Below are positions 1 through 9,810 of a stretch of DNA of 64,000 nt, piece after piece. Below the pieces are notes generated by a model. That model was not told where the DNA came from. It saw nothing but the letters and a program-made list of their open reading frames with translations, and did not search any database. The DNA comes from Acetobacteraceae bacterium (GTDB lineage: Bacteria; Pseudomonadota; Alphaproteobacteria; Acetobacterales; Acetobacteraceae), in NCBI GenBank assembly GCA_003164135.1, contig PLSD01000089.1, positions 1 through 64,000 on the forward strand, written 5' to 3'. A program made the position numbers and the translations under genes. Every line of letters begins with the position of its first letter. The stretch's first letter is position 1.

Positions 1-61
1 AGATTAATTGCAACTGTAATGTTAGAGTACCGATCTGCCGCGAATCGTGCCGCGCGCCACC

Positions 62-1120
62 TCACTTGGCAACAATGCCGCCGCGCCGCGCAATTGCACT
101 TGTCTGGCGCATTATGCTGGGTGTCACGCCATAGCTGCGGCGGAACATGCGGACGAAGGTGGAGTGGTCGCCGAATCCGCTGCTGAAGGCGATTTCGCTA
201 AGCAGGACATCACTGCAGTTGGCTGAAAGCAGCATGTGCCGCGCATGTTCGATGCGGGCCGACCAGATGGCGGCGGCGACACCTGCAGATTGCTGGGCGA
301 AGGCGCGGTACAGCGCCGCGCGCGAGCAGCCAAGCGCCCAGGCTATATGCAGCGATGTCAGCTCCGGATTGGTGCATTCCTGCGCGATCAGCGCCAGGGC
401 CGCATGGTAGGTTCCGTTGGCGAAGTCTTCCGTCACGCCCCCGTCCATGGTCTGCGTCTGCAAAATCGACAAGGCCATGTCGCTGGCCGCGTTGATGGCG
501 ACGAGGCGCTGCGCCGAGAGCAGATGCGCCGCCTGCTCCATGGTCGCCCGCATATGCGAGCGCAGCAAGGCCGCCAGCCCATGCGTGGGCAATAGCCGTC
601 CCGCCAACAAGGCTGGTTCAGTGAAGACGGCACTGACCTTGGCGCGGGGGATGAACAGGCTGATGACCCGATGCCTGGCGCGGTTGATCTCCGCGGGCTG
701 GGCACAATCCACGACGATCAGGTCACCGTTCCGCAGCCGCCTTGTTCCGGCATGGGTGAGGCTGGCGCGGCTTGCCGCAACTACAAAATCGATGGCGATA
801 TCGTCATGGCCATCGCTGCGGCAACGCTGCGCGCTGCGTTGCGCCACCAGCGAATCGGCGCTGTGCTGCAGCATCTCCGCGCCCTCGCCCATGATGCGGA
901 CGAGGTGGCCCTGAAACGGCTTCGCGCCTGCCGGCCCGGCTTTGGTATTAAGGCGGCGCAGCACGGAATCGTGCCAGTACTCCATGCGCTGGGCGGGTGG
1001 AACGGTATCGGCGGAGAAGGTGGCGATTGATCCGGCAGCCCCGGACGCCGCGAGCGGAAGGCTTACAGGTGCAGGAGGCCCCGACGGCGGACAATGTGTC
1101 TCGTCAATAGCCGCAGTCAT
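62..1120 (-). CDS. AraC-family transcriptional regulator
   Basis: 352-residue DNA-binding regulator. The C-terminal ~105 residues (about 236-340) form a two-helix-turn-helix AraC domain, with the recognisable 'SEIAFSSGFGDHSTFVRMFR' second helix pair followed by 'YGVTPS'. The N-terminal part (about 40-215) resembles the AraC_binding_2 ligand domain found in many alphaproteobacterial regulators. It is transcribed away from the Hint-protein region, and its start faces a 229-bp spacer with several inverted repeats (1173-1308) that could be operators. Ligand and targets are not evident. Divergent orientation makes the stub and Hint genes candidate targets, but that is inference. Confidence 0.9.
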   Translation of the reverse strand: MTAAIDETHCPPSGPPAPVSLPLAASGAAGSIATFSADTVPPAQRMEYWHDSVLRRLNTKAGPAGAKPFQGHLVRIMGEGAEMLQHSADSLVAQRSAQRCRSDGHDDIAIDFVVAASRASLTHAGTRRLRNGDLIVVDCAQPAEINRARHRVISLFIPRAKVSAVFTEPALLAGRLLPTHGLAALLRSHMRATMEQAAHLLSAQRLVAINAASDMALSILQTQTMDGGVTEDFANGTYHAALALIAQECTNPELTSLHIAWALGCSRAALYRAFAQQSAGVAAAIWSARIEHARHMLLSANCSDVLLSEIAFSSGFGDHSTFVRMFRRSYGVTPSIMRQTSAIARRGGIVAK

Positions 1121-1172
1121 TCCTGCTTATCCTTGTCCGCTCCCTCCTGGGGGTACACGAGGGTCTTGGTGG

Positions 1173-1308
1173 CCGCAATTCACGTTGCGGTGTGAATGAG
1201 ACGCAAGGTCAATATGTTTAGCCGCAGGCGGAGACGCAGGGTCTAAAAGAATTCGGCCGGTATCATGTACAGACGATGAACAACTGCGACATGTTCGCAA
1301 CCGGTTGC
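1173..1308. promoter_or_regulatory. cluster of inverted repeats between araC-type gene and repeat-protein stub
   Basis: Two interleaved inverted repeats lie at 1173-1190 (CCGCAA, 6-nt gap, TTGCGG) and 1178-1197 (ATTCAC, 8-nt gap, GTGAAT). Another follows at 1285-1299 (TGCGA, CATGT, TCGCA), and a perfect palindrome GCAACCGGTTGC is at 1297-1308. They are 40-180 nt upstream of the GTG at 1350 and upstream of the divergent regulator. They may be operators; no binding protein can be named. Confidence 0.3.
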
Positions 1309-1349
1309 AGCTCTGTGCCGGGACCTGAGGTAGAAGGAAACGCGCGGCC

Positions 1350-1571
1350 GTGAGTAACACGCTTAACAGCTATACCGGCACCGGCATAAGCTCAACCAAT
1401 GGGGGCGCCTACCAGTCACCCTTCACGATCACCGTGGGTGGCACCGTCATGGCCGCATCGGGCACGGGGGTTTTCAGTAATATCGCTGCGCCAATCCTGC
1501 TGAACCAGGGCCTGGTTTTGGCGGCTTCAGGCATTGGCGTGGAATACACAGACGGCGGCCATCCGGCGTAA
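1350..1571 (+). pseudogene. truncated N-terminal stub of a repeat/Hint-type surface protein
   Basis: 73-codon reading frame with a GTG start and a good ribosome site (GAAGGA about 10 nt upstream). The product is Gly/Ala/Thr-rich, and its pattern (for example 'TVMAASGTGVF' then 'LVLAASGIG') matches the opening of the large neighbouring protein ('TYLSVSSTGAIY' then 'GLTITNAGK'). It stops at TAA 1569-1571 with no repeat modules or Hint domain. I read it as the 5' remnant of a paralogue that lost the rest of its gene. A genuine small expressed protein cannot be excluded because the start signals are intact. Confidence 0.45.
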
Positions 1572-1750
1572 GGCAAGCAGGCAGTTACCCAAAAAATCAA
1601 ACAATTAATGACAAGAATTCGCCCAATCTTGTCCGAGTTGAAAGCGGCGTTTCCGTGTATGGAACGTTACGGACCTCTCATGGTCGCTAAATCTATTGCA
1701 AGCTGTTTTCCGGGCGGAACTGTCTCGCACCAACCGCCTGGGGATAAAGT

Positions 1751-4700
1751 ATGACCGAGATCCAAGTCACCACGAAAACCACAACGCCGGTGACACTGAC
1801 GAGTGCTGGCAATACCTATCTGTCGGTCTCCAGCACGGGTGCGATCTATGCCACCCCCGCGGTCAACGCGGCGGTCGCCGGTGCAGGTCTTACAATCACC
1901 AATGCCGGTAAGATTATTGGCGGCCACGACTCACCGCACTACTATCTTGTGGGTTATAATTCCTGGGGGGCTCATAGCCTCTATGGCGTCGGCGCTGGCG
2001 TTATCATCCAAACCGGTGGCACGCTGACAAATTCTGGTACCATTATCGGCGGTTATGGGGGGGAGCGAACGACTGCACCCTTCGAGTACTACAACGCCGG
2101 CGCCACGGGCGCTGCCGTAGATGGGTTTGGCACGAATTCGGGGCTTATCGTCGGTGGCTATGGGGCGAATGGGCTTACGAACCCCACGAATGGCGGTGTT
2201 GGGCTAAGCCTGACGGGCGATCGTTTTGCCAATTCCGGCATCATTCTGGGTGGCAGCGGGGGCGGTGCGGCGGTGGGCTTCGCTAACGCTCATGGCGGCG
2301 CCGGGGGGGCTGGCGCCAATGTCAGCGGCGGTGCCACGCTGAGCAATACCGGCAGTATTGCTGGCGGCGCTGGCGGCGAGGTGGATGGATCAAATAGCAC
2401 CGGGGGCACCGGTGGGGCCGGCGTGTCTGTAAATAGCGGCACGCTGATCAATACCGGCAGCATTGCTGGCGGTATTGGCGGCCCGTTATTGGGCGCGAAT
2501 GGTACCATCGGGACCGGCGGTGCTGGCGTCTATATCAATAGCGGTGTGTTGATCACTTCCGGCACGATTTCCGGCGCGGAGGCGGTGCAGTTTGGAGCGA
2601 CCGCTGGGCGCCTGACGGTGGAGCAGGGCGCTGTGTTCCACGGCGCTGTTGTGGGCAATGGCGCCGTTGGCGATGTGCTGGAGCTGGCTTCCGGCGCGGT
2701 TGGTACCGGAAGCTACAGTTTTAGCGGCATTGGCAGCAGTGTTTCTGGGTTCAATACGATTGCCCTGGATGCCGGGCCGAGTTGGTTGCTGTCCGGCGCC
2801 TTGCTGGGCGAGACCATTACTGGTTTCAGCACGGCCGATACGCTCGATCTCACGAACGGCATTGCGAACGGCATTGCGAACGTCAACGGCGCGGTTGTGC
2901 TCTCCGAGGGCGGCGTCAATATCGGTACGATCCACCTTGCCAGCAATTTTTCACTCGCTTACCTCAACCTCGCATCCGACGGTAAGGGCGGAACGAATCT
3001 GGCATATGTTGCCAATGAGATCTCCGGCACGGTGGCCACGGGGATTACGCTTTCCAGCACCAGCACGACGATTTTAAGCAAGGGGCTGGTTGAAAATACG
3101 GCTGGTTCGGCGGTGGCGGAGCTGAGCCTGGCCAATCGTACATTGATTAATTATGGCCAGGTTACCGGCGGAAGCTTTGCCGGTGCCAGCTTCGCCAATG
3201 GCGGTCAGGTCATCAACGCGGTCTCCGGGACCATCAGCGGTGGCCAGAACGCCATCGTCATTGCCGGGAGTGCCGGCACGGTCAACAATGCGGGGACGAT
3301 CGCCGCAACCAGCGGGGATGCGGTTTTTGCCAGTGCTGGCGGGTTTGTCAGCAACAACAGCACCGGGCATATCTCCGGCGCTGCGAGCGGTGTCTTCATT
3401 CAGGGCGCGGCCGGTACGGTGGTTAATGCCGGGAGCATTTCCGGTACCACTGGTAATGCTGTGTATTTCAGTGCCGGCGGGAGTGTCAGCAACAGCGGCA
3501 ACATCAGCAGCGCCGATGGCGATGGCATCTTGCTCGGCAATGGCGGCACGGTGGCGAACACCGGCACGATCAACGGCAACAGGGCGGCGGTGAGTTTTGG
3601 CGGTGCCGGCAGCGATCTTTTGGCCATTGGCGCGGGCGCGGTGTTTGGCGGCAATGTCACGGCGAGCGGCACGGGCAACAGGCTGGAGCTGACCAATACC
3701 GGCAATGCCGCGACTCTTGCGGGGGTGGGCAGCAAGTATTCCGGATTTCAGACCATTGCGCTCGATGCCGGTGCCGACTGGACCATTGCCGGAGCGCTGC
3801 TCGGCGAGACCATCACCGGCTTCGATGGGTTTGATACGCTCGACCTCACCAATCTGGCCGTGGACAGCGCCAGCATCGCCGGTGGCGTGCTGACTTTGTC
3901 GGAGGCTGGCGTCGTGCTCGGCACGATGAATGTTTCGGGCTTTTCTCCGCCTGGCGAGATCGTACTCGGCAGTGACGGGCATGGCGGCACGGACATTCAA
4001 CTGGCCGGCATCGTCAGCGGCACATATGGCGCTGGAATCACGCTGCGCTATAAAACAACCACCATCACCAATACCGCCGCCATCAGCCAGAGCAACCACT
4101 ATGGCCGCAATAATGCCGTATATGGTGCCGGTGGCATGGCCTGGACCCTGACCAATGCCGGCAACATCGCCGGTAACTTTTCGGCTGTTTACATGAAAAG
4201 CGGCGGCAGCGTCTACAACGCCGTACAGGGCAAAATTTCGGCGAGTTATTATGGTGTCCTGATTTCGAATGGTTCAGGCACGCTCGTGAATGCCGGTACG
4301 ATCCTTGCCGCGAGAGTGGGGGTCGAATTATATGGTGCCAATGACAGTATCGTAAATACTGAAACCGGAACGATATCCGGTGGCGAGTATGGCATCATCA
4401 ATGGCGGCGCCGCCGGGACCGTGGTGAATGCCGGAACGATCACCGCCAATGGTAATGCCTATGGAAGTGTCGTTTTTTGGGATGGCGGGACCTTGGTTAA
4501 TAGCGGCAGCATTGGCGCCAATGCCATTGGTCGTTCCGTGGTTTTTGCGACCTCCTATTACACCAGTTCCAATAATCGTCTTGTCATCGACCCGGGCAGC
4601 AGGTTTGGCGGCGCGGTGATCGCCAAAGGTACTGGCAGCAACGTGCTGGAGCTTGGCTTTAGTGCCACCGCCAGCAGTATAAGTGGGATCGGCAGTGATT

Positions 4701-6349
4701 TCATCGGGTTCAATACAATCGCTATCGATCCTGGCAATGCCTGGCAGCTTTCCGGAGCGCTCACGGGGGAAACGATCACCGGCCTGCGTGACGGTGATAC
4801 GCTCGACTTCACGAATGTGGCCGCCGCCAACAGCTTCAGCTATACGGGCGGCGTGCTGACGCTGTTCGAAAATGGCGTTTCGGTCGGGACGGCTGCACTC
4901 TCCGGCGTGGCTGGTGCTGGCGATCTCAGCCTTAGTTCCGGCAGCGGCGGCGTGACGGTCGCCGTGGTGCCGCAAACCATTTCCAGCAACCTTACGAATG
5001 GCATTCTCCTCGACGCAAGCGTCACCACCATCGCGTCGGGCATCACGGTCTGCGGCGGCGGCAATTACGCGGTGTATGGGAACCAAAATCACACATGGCA
5101 GCTTATCAATTTCGGTACGATTTCAAATTTGCAGCAATATGGCGTCTATCTGCGCTCTGGTGAAGTGACCAACGCAGCTTCAGGCCAGATCTATGGAAGA
5201 GATAACGGCGTCAATGTCCTATATGGAACGGTCGTTAACGCTGGTACCATCAAGGGTGTGTATGGCGATGGGGTATTCACCACGGGCACCGTGATGAATT
5301 CCGGAACCATCATCAGCGTTCACAATGATGCTGTTTTCTTGCACGGAATCTACTCAAATCCTGTCCGCTTGATTGTCGATCCGGGAGCCGTGTTGGTTGG
5401 CAATGTCGTAGCTGACGGCGTAAGTAGAACACTCGAACTCGCTTCGACGAGCAGTGTGGGCACCATCACCGGCATCGGGTCCAGCTTCACCGGTTTTGGA
5501 ACGATCGACATCGATGCCGGAGCGGCGTGGACTCTCTCGGGCAATGCCGCCGGCCTGGCTTCTGGTGAAACCATCAACGGCTTCACCAGGCTGGATACCA
5601 TTGACCTCACGGGCATTGCCGCCACGTCGGAGAGTTTTTCCTCCGGTGTGCTCTCTCTCTATGGCGCCAGCGGCCTGCTCGCCACCCTTGATGTGACCGA
5701 GGGCAGCGGCATCACCAGCGCCGATTTTACCATTTCATCGGACCAAGGCGGCGGCACGGATATCACCTTGTGCTTTTACCCCGGTACGCAGCTCGCCGCC
5801 GAATTTGGCGCCGTTACGGTGGAGGACATCAAGCCCGGCACAATGCTGAGAATTGCATCTGGTGAGCTTATACCGGTCCGCTGGGTCGGGCAGTCGCATA
5901 TCAGCACTCGTTTTGCCGACCCGCTGCGGTCCTTGCCCATCCGCGTTAAAGCAGGGGCGCTCGGTGAGAACCTGCCCCAGCGTGATCTACTGGTCTCGCC
6001 GGATCACGCGCTGTTCATTGGCGGCGTGCTCATCCACGCTGGCGCGCTGGTGAACGGGATCAGCATCATCCGCGATGCGGGTGTGCCGGAGCAATTCACC
6101 TATTATCATGTGGAACTTGCCACCCATGAGTTGCTCCTGGCCGAAGGTGCTGCGACGGAAAGCTTCGTCGATAACGTGGACCGCATGAATTTTTTCAACT
6201 GGGCAGAGCATGAAGCGTTGGGTGACACGGCGCCGATCGAGGAGATGGCCTATCCGCGGGCGAAGGCGCATCGCCAAGTGCCTATGCACGTGCGCCGGAT
6301 GCTGGATGCCCGGGCGATGGCGTTCATGGTTGCCGAGGTGGCTGCCTGA
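1751..6349 (+). CDS. large beta-repeat protein with C-terminal Hint domain
   Basis: 1532 residues. The body is rich in Gly, Ser, Thr and Asn, with many short 'G(T/S)(I/L)xNxGxI' strands typical of right-handed beta-helix adhesins. Four copies of a longer module, of the form 'FNTIALDAG...GETITGF...DTLDLTN', begin near residues 334, 666, 987 and 1250. The C-terminus is a Hint_2-like domain opening with 'CFYPGTQL' (Cys1341, codon 5771-5773), then 'VEDIKPGT' and 'LLVSPDHALF', which carry the nucleophile Cys and conserved His of hedgehog/intein folds. No classical signal peptide is visible, so the export route is unknown. Such proteins are common in Acetobacteraceae and Rhodobacterales. Surface or secreted location and self-processing are inferred. 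Start chosen at ATG 1751 after GGGGATAAAGT. Confidence 0.85.
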   Translation: MTEIQVTTKTTTPVTLTSAGNTYLSVSSTGAIYATPAVNAAVAGAGLTITNAGKIIGGHDSPHYYLVGYNSWGAHSLYGVGAGVIIQTGGTLTNSGTIIGGYGGERTTAPFEYYNAGATGAAVDGFGTNSGLIVGGYGANGLTNPTNGGVGLSLTGDRFANSGIILGGSGGGAAVGFANAHGGAGGAGANVSGGATLSNTGSIAGGAGGEVDGSNSTGGTGGAGVSVNSGTLINTGSIAGGIGGPLLGANGTIGTGGAGVYINSGVLITSGTISGAEAVQFGATAGRLTVEQGAVFHGAVVGNGAVGDVLELASGAVGTGSYSFSGIGSSVSGFNTIALDAGPSWLLSGALLGETITGFSTADTLDLTNGIANGIANVNGAVVLSEGGVNIGTIHLASNFSLAYLNLASDGKGGTNLAYVANEISGTVATGITLSSTSTTILSKGLVENTAGSAVAELSLANRTLINYGQVTGGSFAGASFANGGQVINAVSGTISGGQNAIVIAGSAGTVNNAGTIAATSGDAVFASAGGFVSNNSTGHISGAASGVFIQGAAGTVVNAGSISGTTGNAVYFSAGGSVSNSGNISSADGDGILLGNGGTVANTGTINGNRAAVSFGGAGSDLLAIGAGAVFGGNVTASGTGNRLELTNTGNAATLAGVGSKYSGFQTIALDAGADWTIAGALLGETITGFDGFDTLDLTNLAVDSASIAGGVLTLSEAGVVLGTMNVSGFSPPGEIVLGSDGHGGTDIQLAGIVSGTYGAGITLRYKTTTITNTAAISQSNHYGRNNAVYGAGGMAWTLTNAGNIAGNFSAVYMKSGGSVYNAVQGKISASYYGVLISNGSGTLVNAGTILAARVGVELYGANDSIVNTETGTISGGEYGIINGGAAGTVVNAGTITANGNAYGSVVFWDGGTLVNSGSIGANAIGRSVVFATSYYTSSNNRLVIDPGSRFGGAVIAKGTGSNVLELGFSATASSISGIGSDFIGFNTIAIDPGNAWQLSGALTGETITGLRDGDTLDFTNVAAANSFSYTGGVLTLFENGVSVGTAALSGVAGAGDLSLSSGSGGVTVAVVPQTISSNLTNGILLDASVTTIASGITVCGGGNYAVYGNQNHTWQLINFGTISNLQQYGVYLRSGEVTNAASGQIYGRDNGVNVLYGTVVNAGTIKGVYGDGVFTTGTVMNSGTIISVHNDAVFLHGIYSNPVRLIVDPGAVLVGNVVADGVSRTLELASTSSVGTITGIGSSFTGFGTIDIDAGAAWTLSGNAAGLASGETINGFTRLDTIDLTGIAATSESFSSGVLSLYGASGLLATLDVTEGSGITSADFTISSDQGGGTDITLCFYPGTQLAAEFGAVTVEDIKPGTMLRIASGELIPVRWVGQSHISTRFADPLRSLPIRVKAGALGENLPQRDLLVSPDHALFIGGVLIHAGALVNGISIIRDAGVPEQFTYYHVELATHELLLAEGAATESFVDNVDRMNFFNWAEHEALGDTAPIEEMAYPRAKAHRQVPMHVRRMLDARAMAFMVAEVAA

Positions 6350-6767
6350 TACCGGTCGACGACCGGGTGAAACGGCCGATAAGGAGTTGTGGATAGCGGC
6401 ACAAGGACGCATCGCCGTGCTGGGGCAGGCCGATCACCGTCTTCCTATAACCACCAGAGCGGACACAACCCCGAAGTTCATGTTGCCGCTATCAAAGGGC
6501 TCTAAACCGTGTTCGGTATTAGGTGGTTGCGTTGGAACGTACGGCAGCGGATGTCTGTGCACCCTGCCGACGCGCCCACAGCCTCGCGGCAGGGTGCTCT
6601 CTCCCTGGCCCCTGCCGCCAGCCCCGTGCGCCGGGGGCGAGGGGAAGGGGTATGGCGGGAGCGGGCAGGATTGCCGCGTTAAAAAGTGTTACCCAATATG
6701 TTGCCCAGCGTCGCCCGGTATGTCAGGTTTGTTGACGGTTATTTAGGCCCTAAGTCATTGGTTTTGC
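6350..6767. other. 418-bp gene-free spacer with hairpins
   Basis: No convincing gene. It begins with a short palindrome just after the Hint gene stop (CCGGTC, GAC, GACCGG at 6352-6366). A perfect 11-bp stem follows at 6559-6569/6587-6597 (GCACCCTGCCG with its complement, 17-nt loop), then a C-rich/G-rich stretch at 6598-6650 that can also fold. No T-run follows any of these hairpins, so they are not clear intrinsic terminators. They could be a dispersed repeat family. Confidence 0.5.
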
Positions 6768-6842
6768 TGGTGGGCGCGACAGGGATTGAACCTGTGACCC
6801 TTCGCGTGTGAAGCGAATGCTCTACCGCTGAGCTACGCGCCC
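6768..6842 (-). tRNA. tRNA-Val (anticodon CAC)
   Basis: On the minus strand there is a 7-bp acceptor stem GGGCGCG/CGCGCCC with encoded CCA (6768-6770). The D-arm is GCTCAGCGGTAGAGC, and the anticodon arm is TTCGC-TTCACAC-GCGAA, giving anticodon CAC. The T-arm contains GGTTCAATCC. All stems pair. CAC reads the GUG valine codon, which is frequent in this GC-rich genome. Confidence 0.95.
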
Positions 6843-6936
6843 GGTGGGGCAGGGGATAGGACGTGGCGGCGGGGGCTGTCAAGGCGAGAGGGCCCCCCTT
6901 CTTCCGGCGCGGCGCGGAGGCTGCTAAACGGTACAA

Positions 6937-7686
6937 ATGGCTGGACATTCACATGCTAAGAACATCATGCACCGCAAGGGTGCGCAGGACGCCAAGCGCG
7001 CGCGCATTTATGCCAAACTCATCCGCGAGATCAGCGTGGCGGCGAAGGAGGGGTTGCCGGACCCCGCCTTCAACCCGCGCCTGCGCGCCGGTGTCGGCGC
7101 CGCGCTGAAGCAGAACATGACGCGCGACGCCATCGACCGCGCCATTAAGAAGGCCACGGGGGCTGGGGCGCAGGAGCATTACGAATCAGTGCGCTACGAG
7201 GGGTATGGCCCGGCGGGTGTGGCCGTCATCGTGGAGGCGCTGACGGATAACCGCAACCGCACCGCATCTGTCATCCGCGCCGCGTTCAACAAGTCCGGCG
7301 GGGCGCTGGGCGAGACCAACTCCGTCTCCTTCATGTTCAACCGCCTGGCCGCGATTCGCTATCCGGCAGCCACCGCCTCGGCCGATGCCATGCTGGAAGC
7401 TGCCATCGAGGCGGGGGCTGACGAGGTGGTGAGCGATGAGCATGGCCATGAGGTGCAGACCACGATCGAGAATTTTTTTGCCGTGCGCGATGCTCTGGTG
7501 GCGAAATTCGGTGATCCCGCCGAGGCGGGGGTGGAGTGGCAGCCCAACATGACCGTGACGCTGGACGAGGACAAAGCCGCCTCGGTGCTGAAATTGCTGG
7601 ATGTTCTGGAAGACGACGACGACGTCCAGAATGTCTACGCCAATTTCGAGGTGCCCGATGAGGTTCTGGCGAAACTTTCGGCTTGA
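6937..7686 (+). CDS. yebC: YebC/PmpR-family protein
   Basis: 249 residues with the family hallmark N-terminus '[20 protein letters not shown]' and full family length. YebC-type proteins are cytoplasmic. They have been described as transcriptional regulators and more recently as ribosome-associated factors that relieve stalling at difficult stretches such as polyproline. That is notable because tolA, 4 kb downstream, encodes long proline runs. It is the first gene of the ruv-tol cluster; its TGA stop overlaps the TTG start of ruvC. The Shine-Dalgarno upstream of ATG 6937 is weak. Confidence 0.95.
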   Translation: MAGHSHAKNIMHRKGAQDAKRARIYAKLIREISVAAKEGLPDPAFNPRLRAGVGAALKQNMTRDAIDRAIKKATGAGAQEHYESVRYEGYGPAGVAVIVEALTDNRNRTASVIRAAFNKSGGALGETNSVSFMFNRLAAIRYPAATASADAMLEAAIEAGADEVVSDEHGHEVQTTIENFFAVRDALVAKFGDPAEAGVEWQPNMTVTLDEDKAASVLKLLDVLEDDDDVQNVYANFEVPDEVLAKLSA

Positions 7687-8180
7687 CCCGCATCCTCGGG
7701 ATTGATCCGGGCTTGCGGTTTACGGGCTGGGGTGTTTTGGAGTCCGAGGGGAACAGGTTGCGGCATGTGGCGGATGGGGTGATCGCCACGGATAGCGACG
7801 AATCGGTGCCATTGCGGTTAAAAGCGCTGGATGACGCGCTGGCCGAAATCCTCGCCCGCTACGCTCCCGCCGAAGCCGCGGTGGAGGAGACTTATGTGAA
7901 CCGCAATGCCACCGCTACGCTGAAGCTGGGGTATGCGCGCGGGGTGGCGCTGCTGGCCCCGGCGCGGTTGGGGATTCCGGTGTTTGAATACGGGGCAAAA
8001 ACGGTAAAACTCTCGGTGGTGGGGACCGGCAATGCGGATAAGCTGCAGGTGGGGCTGATGGTGCGGCGGTTGCTGCCGGGGGCCGCAGCCAAGCGCGCGG
8101 ATGCTGCGGATGCGCTGGCGGTGGCGATTTGCCATGCGCACCGGCGGGCCAGCCAGGCGGCGTGGAGTGTGCCGGCATGA
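7683..8180 (+). CDS. ruvC: Holliday junction endonuclease RuvC
   Basis: 165 residues, normal length. RuvC resolves Holliday junctions by symmetric nicking after RuvAB branch migration. The N-terminal '[15 protein letters not shown]' carries the first catalytic Asp. '[18 protein letters not shown]' supplies the glutamates, and '[15 protein letters not shown]' the C-terminal catalytic acidic/His motif. Start TTG at 7683 overlaps the yebC stop (TTGA), so translation is probably coupled. It is followed by ruvA with an ATGA overlap at 8177-8180. Confidence 0.95.
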   Translation: MTRILGIDPGLRFTGWGVLESEGNRLRHVADGVIATDSDESVPLRLKALDDALAEILARYAPAEAAVEETYVNRNATATLKLGYARGVALLAPARLGIPVFEYGAKTVKLSVVGTGNADKLQVGLMVRRLLPGAAAKRADAADALAVAICHAHRRASQAAWSVPA

Positions 8181-8770
8181 TCGCCAGGTTGCGCGGGATT
8201 GTGGATGGAATTGAGGACGGGCGCTGCATCATGGATGTGGGGGGCGTGGGGTATCTGGTGTTTTGCTCGTCGCGCACGTTGGGGGCGCTGCCGAATGCGG
8301 GGGTGGCGACGCTGCTGATCGAGACGCAGGTGCGCGAGGATGCGATTGCGCTGTACGGGTTTGCTACCTCGGCGGAGCGGGAATGGTTCCGGCTGCTGAC
8401 CACGGTGCAGGGGGTGGGGGCGAAGGTGGCGCTGGCGCTGCTCTCGGCGCTCTCGCCGGACCAGTTGATTGCGGCGATTGCCACAGGCGATAAGGCGGCG
8501 CTGACGCGCACGCCGGGGGTGGGGCCAAAGCTGGCGATACGGATTTGCACGGAATTGCGGGAGAAGGCGGGGGTGATGCCCGGCGGTACGACCCCGGCGG
8601 TGAGTTTTGCGCCAAAAGGGAACGCGGCGGACGCGCTCTCGGCGTTGACGAATCTGGGCTACCGGCGGGCCGAGGCGGAGGCGGCGCTGGCGCGGGCTAC
8701 CGAGGAGCATGGTGAGGCGGCGGCGCTGGATGTGCTGATCCGCGCCGGGCTGAAGGCGTTGGCGAAATGA
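8177..8770 (+). CDS. ruvA: Holliday junction DNA helicase subunit RuvA
   Basis: 197 residues. RuvA binds the four-way junction as a tetramer and loads RuvB. '[11 protein letters not shown]' is the typical start of the OB-fold domain I. The middle has two helix-hairpin-helix motifs ('[14 protein letters not shown]' and '[12 protein letters not shown]'). The C-terminal ~50 residues form the RuvB-contacting domain III ('[20 protein letters not shown]'). I use the ATG at 8177, which overlaps the ruvC stop. An in-frame ATG at 8129 would add residues unlike the family inside ruvC. Confidence 0.95.
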   Translation: MIARLRGIVDGIEDGRCIMDVGGVGYLVFCSSRTLGALPNAGVATLLIETQVREDAIALYGFATSAEREWFRLLTTVQGVGAKVALALLSALSPDQLIAAIATGDKAALTRTPGVGPKLAIRICTELREKAGVMPGGTTPAVSFAPKGNAADALSALTNLGYRRAEAEAALARATEEHGEAAALDVLIRAGLKALAK

Positions 8771-9810
8771 GTGACGATGATCGGATTACCTCCCCCGAGC
8801 GCCTGGCCGATGACGCGGGGGAGAATACGCTGCGGCCGCAATCTCTCGAAGATTTCACCGGGCAGAAAGCCAGCAGGGAGAATTTAAAGGTATTTATCGC
8901 TGCCGCGAAATCCCGTGGTGAGGCGCTTGATCATGTATTGCTGCACGGCCCGCCCGGATTGGGCAAAACAACGCTGGCCCAGATCGTCTCGCGCGAGCTG
9001 GGGGTGGGGTTCCGTGCGACGTCCGGCCCGGTCATTCAGAAATCCGGCGATCTGGCCGCGATTTTGACGAATCTGCAACCGCGTGACGTGCTGTTCATCG
9101 ACGAGATTCACCGGCTGCAGCCGGCGATCGAGGAAATACTTTACCCGGCGATGGAGGATTTTCAGCTCGATCTGATCATCGGCGAGGGGCCGGGGGCGCG
9201 CACGGTGCGGATTGATCTGCCGCCGTTCACGCTGGTGGGGGCGACGACACGCTCCGGGCTGCTGGCGACACCCTTGCGGGACCGGTTTGGCATTCCGCTG
9301 CGGCTGATTTTTTATACGCCTGAGGAGCTGACGAAGATTACCTCGCGGCTGGCCGGGAAGCTGGAGATGAATTTGACGCGCGAGGGGGCGGCGGAGATTG
9401 CCCGGCGTTCGCGCGGGACGCCGCGGGTGGCGGGGCGGTTGACCCGGCGGATCCGGGACTTTGCGCTGGTGGCGGGAGAAAAAATTATTGACCGCGAGGT
9501 GGCCGATGCGGCGTTGAGCCGGTTGGATGTGGACCATGTGGGGCTGGATGCGATGGATATCCGCTATTTGCGCCGCCTGGCCGAGCACCACAGCGGCGGG
9601 CCGGTGGGGGTGGAGACGCTGGCCGCGGCGCTGGCCGAGGCGCGCGATACGCTGGAGGATGTGGTGGAGCCTTACCTCATCCAGGAAGGGTTTTTGCTGC
9701 GCACCAGCCGGGGGCGGATGCTGGGCGAGGCCGGATGGCGTCATTTGGGTCTAAAACCGCCACAGAATCGCCCGGATCAGCCTGACTTATTAGCTGGTGA
9801 CGAAATTTGA
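8767..9810 (+). CDS. ruvB: Holliday junction helicase motor RuvB
   Basis: 347 residues, AAA+ ATPase that drives branch migration. Motifs seen: Walker A '[11 protein letters not shown]', Walker B '[10 protein letters not shown]', sensor I 'VGATTRSG' and an arginine-finger segment 'TPLRDRFGI'. The C-terminal winged-helix DNA-binding domain ends '[17 protein letters not shown]'. ATGA overlap with ruvA at 8767; its stop overlaps the TTG start of ybgC. The contiguous ruvC-ruvA-ruvB order and overlaps indicate one transcript. Confidence 0.97.
   Translation: MSDDDRITSPERLADDAGENTLRPQSLEDFTGQKASRENLKVFIAAAKSRGEALDHVLLHGPPGLGKTTLAQIVSRELGVGFRATSGPVIQKSGDLAAILTNLQPRDVLFIDEIHRLQPAIEEILYPAMEDFQLDLIIGEGPGARTVRIDLPPFTLVGATTRSGLLATPLRDRFGIPLRLIFYTPEELTKITSRLAGKLEMNLTREGAAEIARRSRGTPRVAGRLTRRIRDFALVAGEKIIDREVADAALSRLDVDHVGLDAMDIRYLRRLAEHHSGGPVGVETLAAALAEARDTLEDVVEPYLIQEGFLLRTSRGRMLGEAGWRHLGLKPPQNRPDQPDLLAGDEI

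Noticed and set aside
2280-2560. Repetitive stretch considered as a CRISPR array or tandem DNA repeat
   Set aside because: Repeats are irregular and in frame within the Hint-type protein; they reflect Gly/Asn protein repeats, not spacers.
8129-8176. Upstream in-frame ATG for ruvA
   Set aside because: Adds 16 residues unlike RuvA inside ruvC; the ATGA overlap start gives the standard N-terminus.
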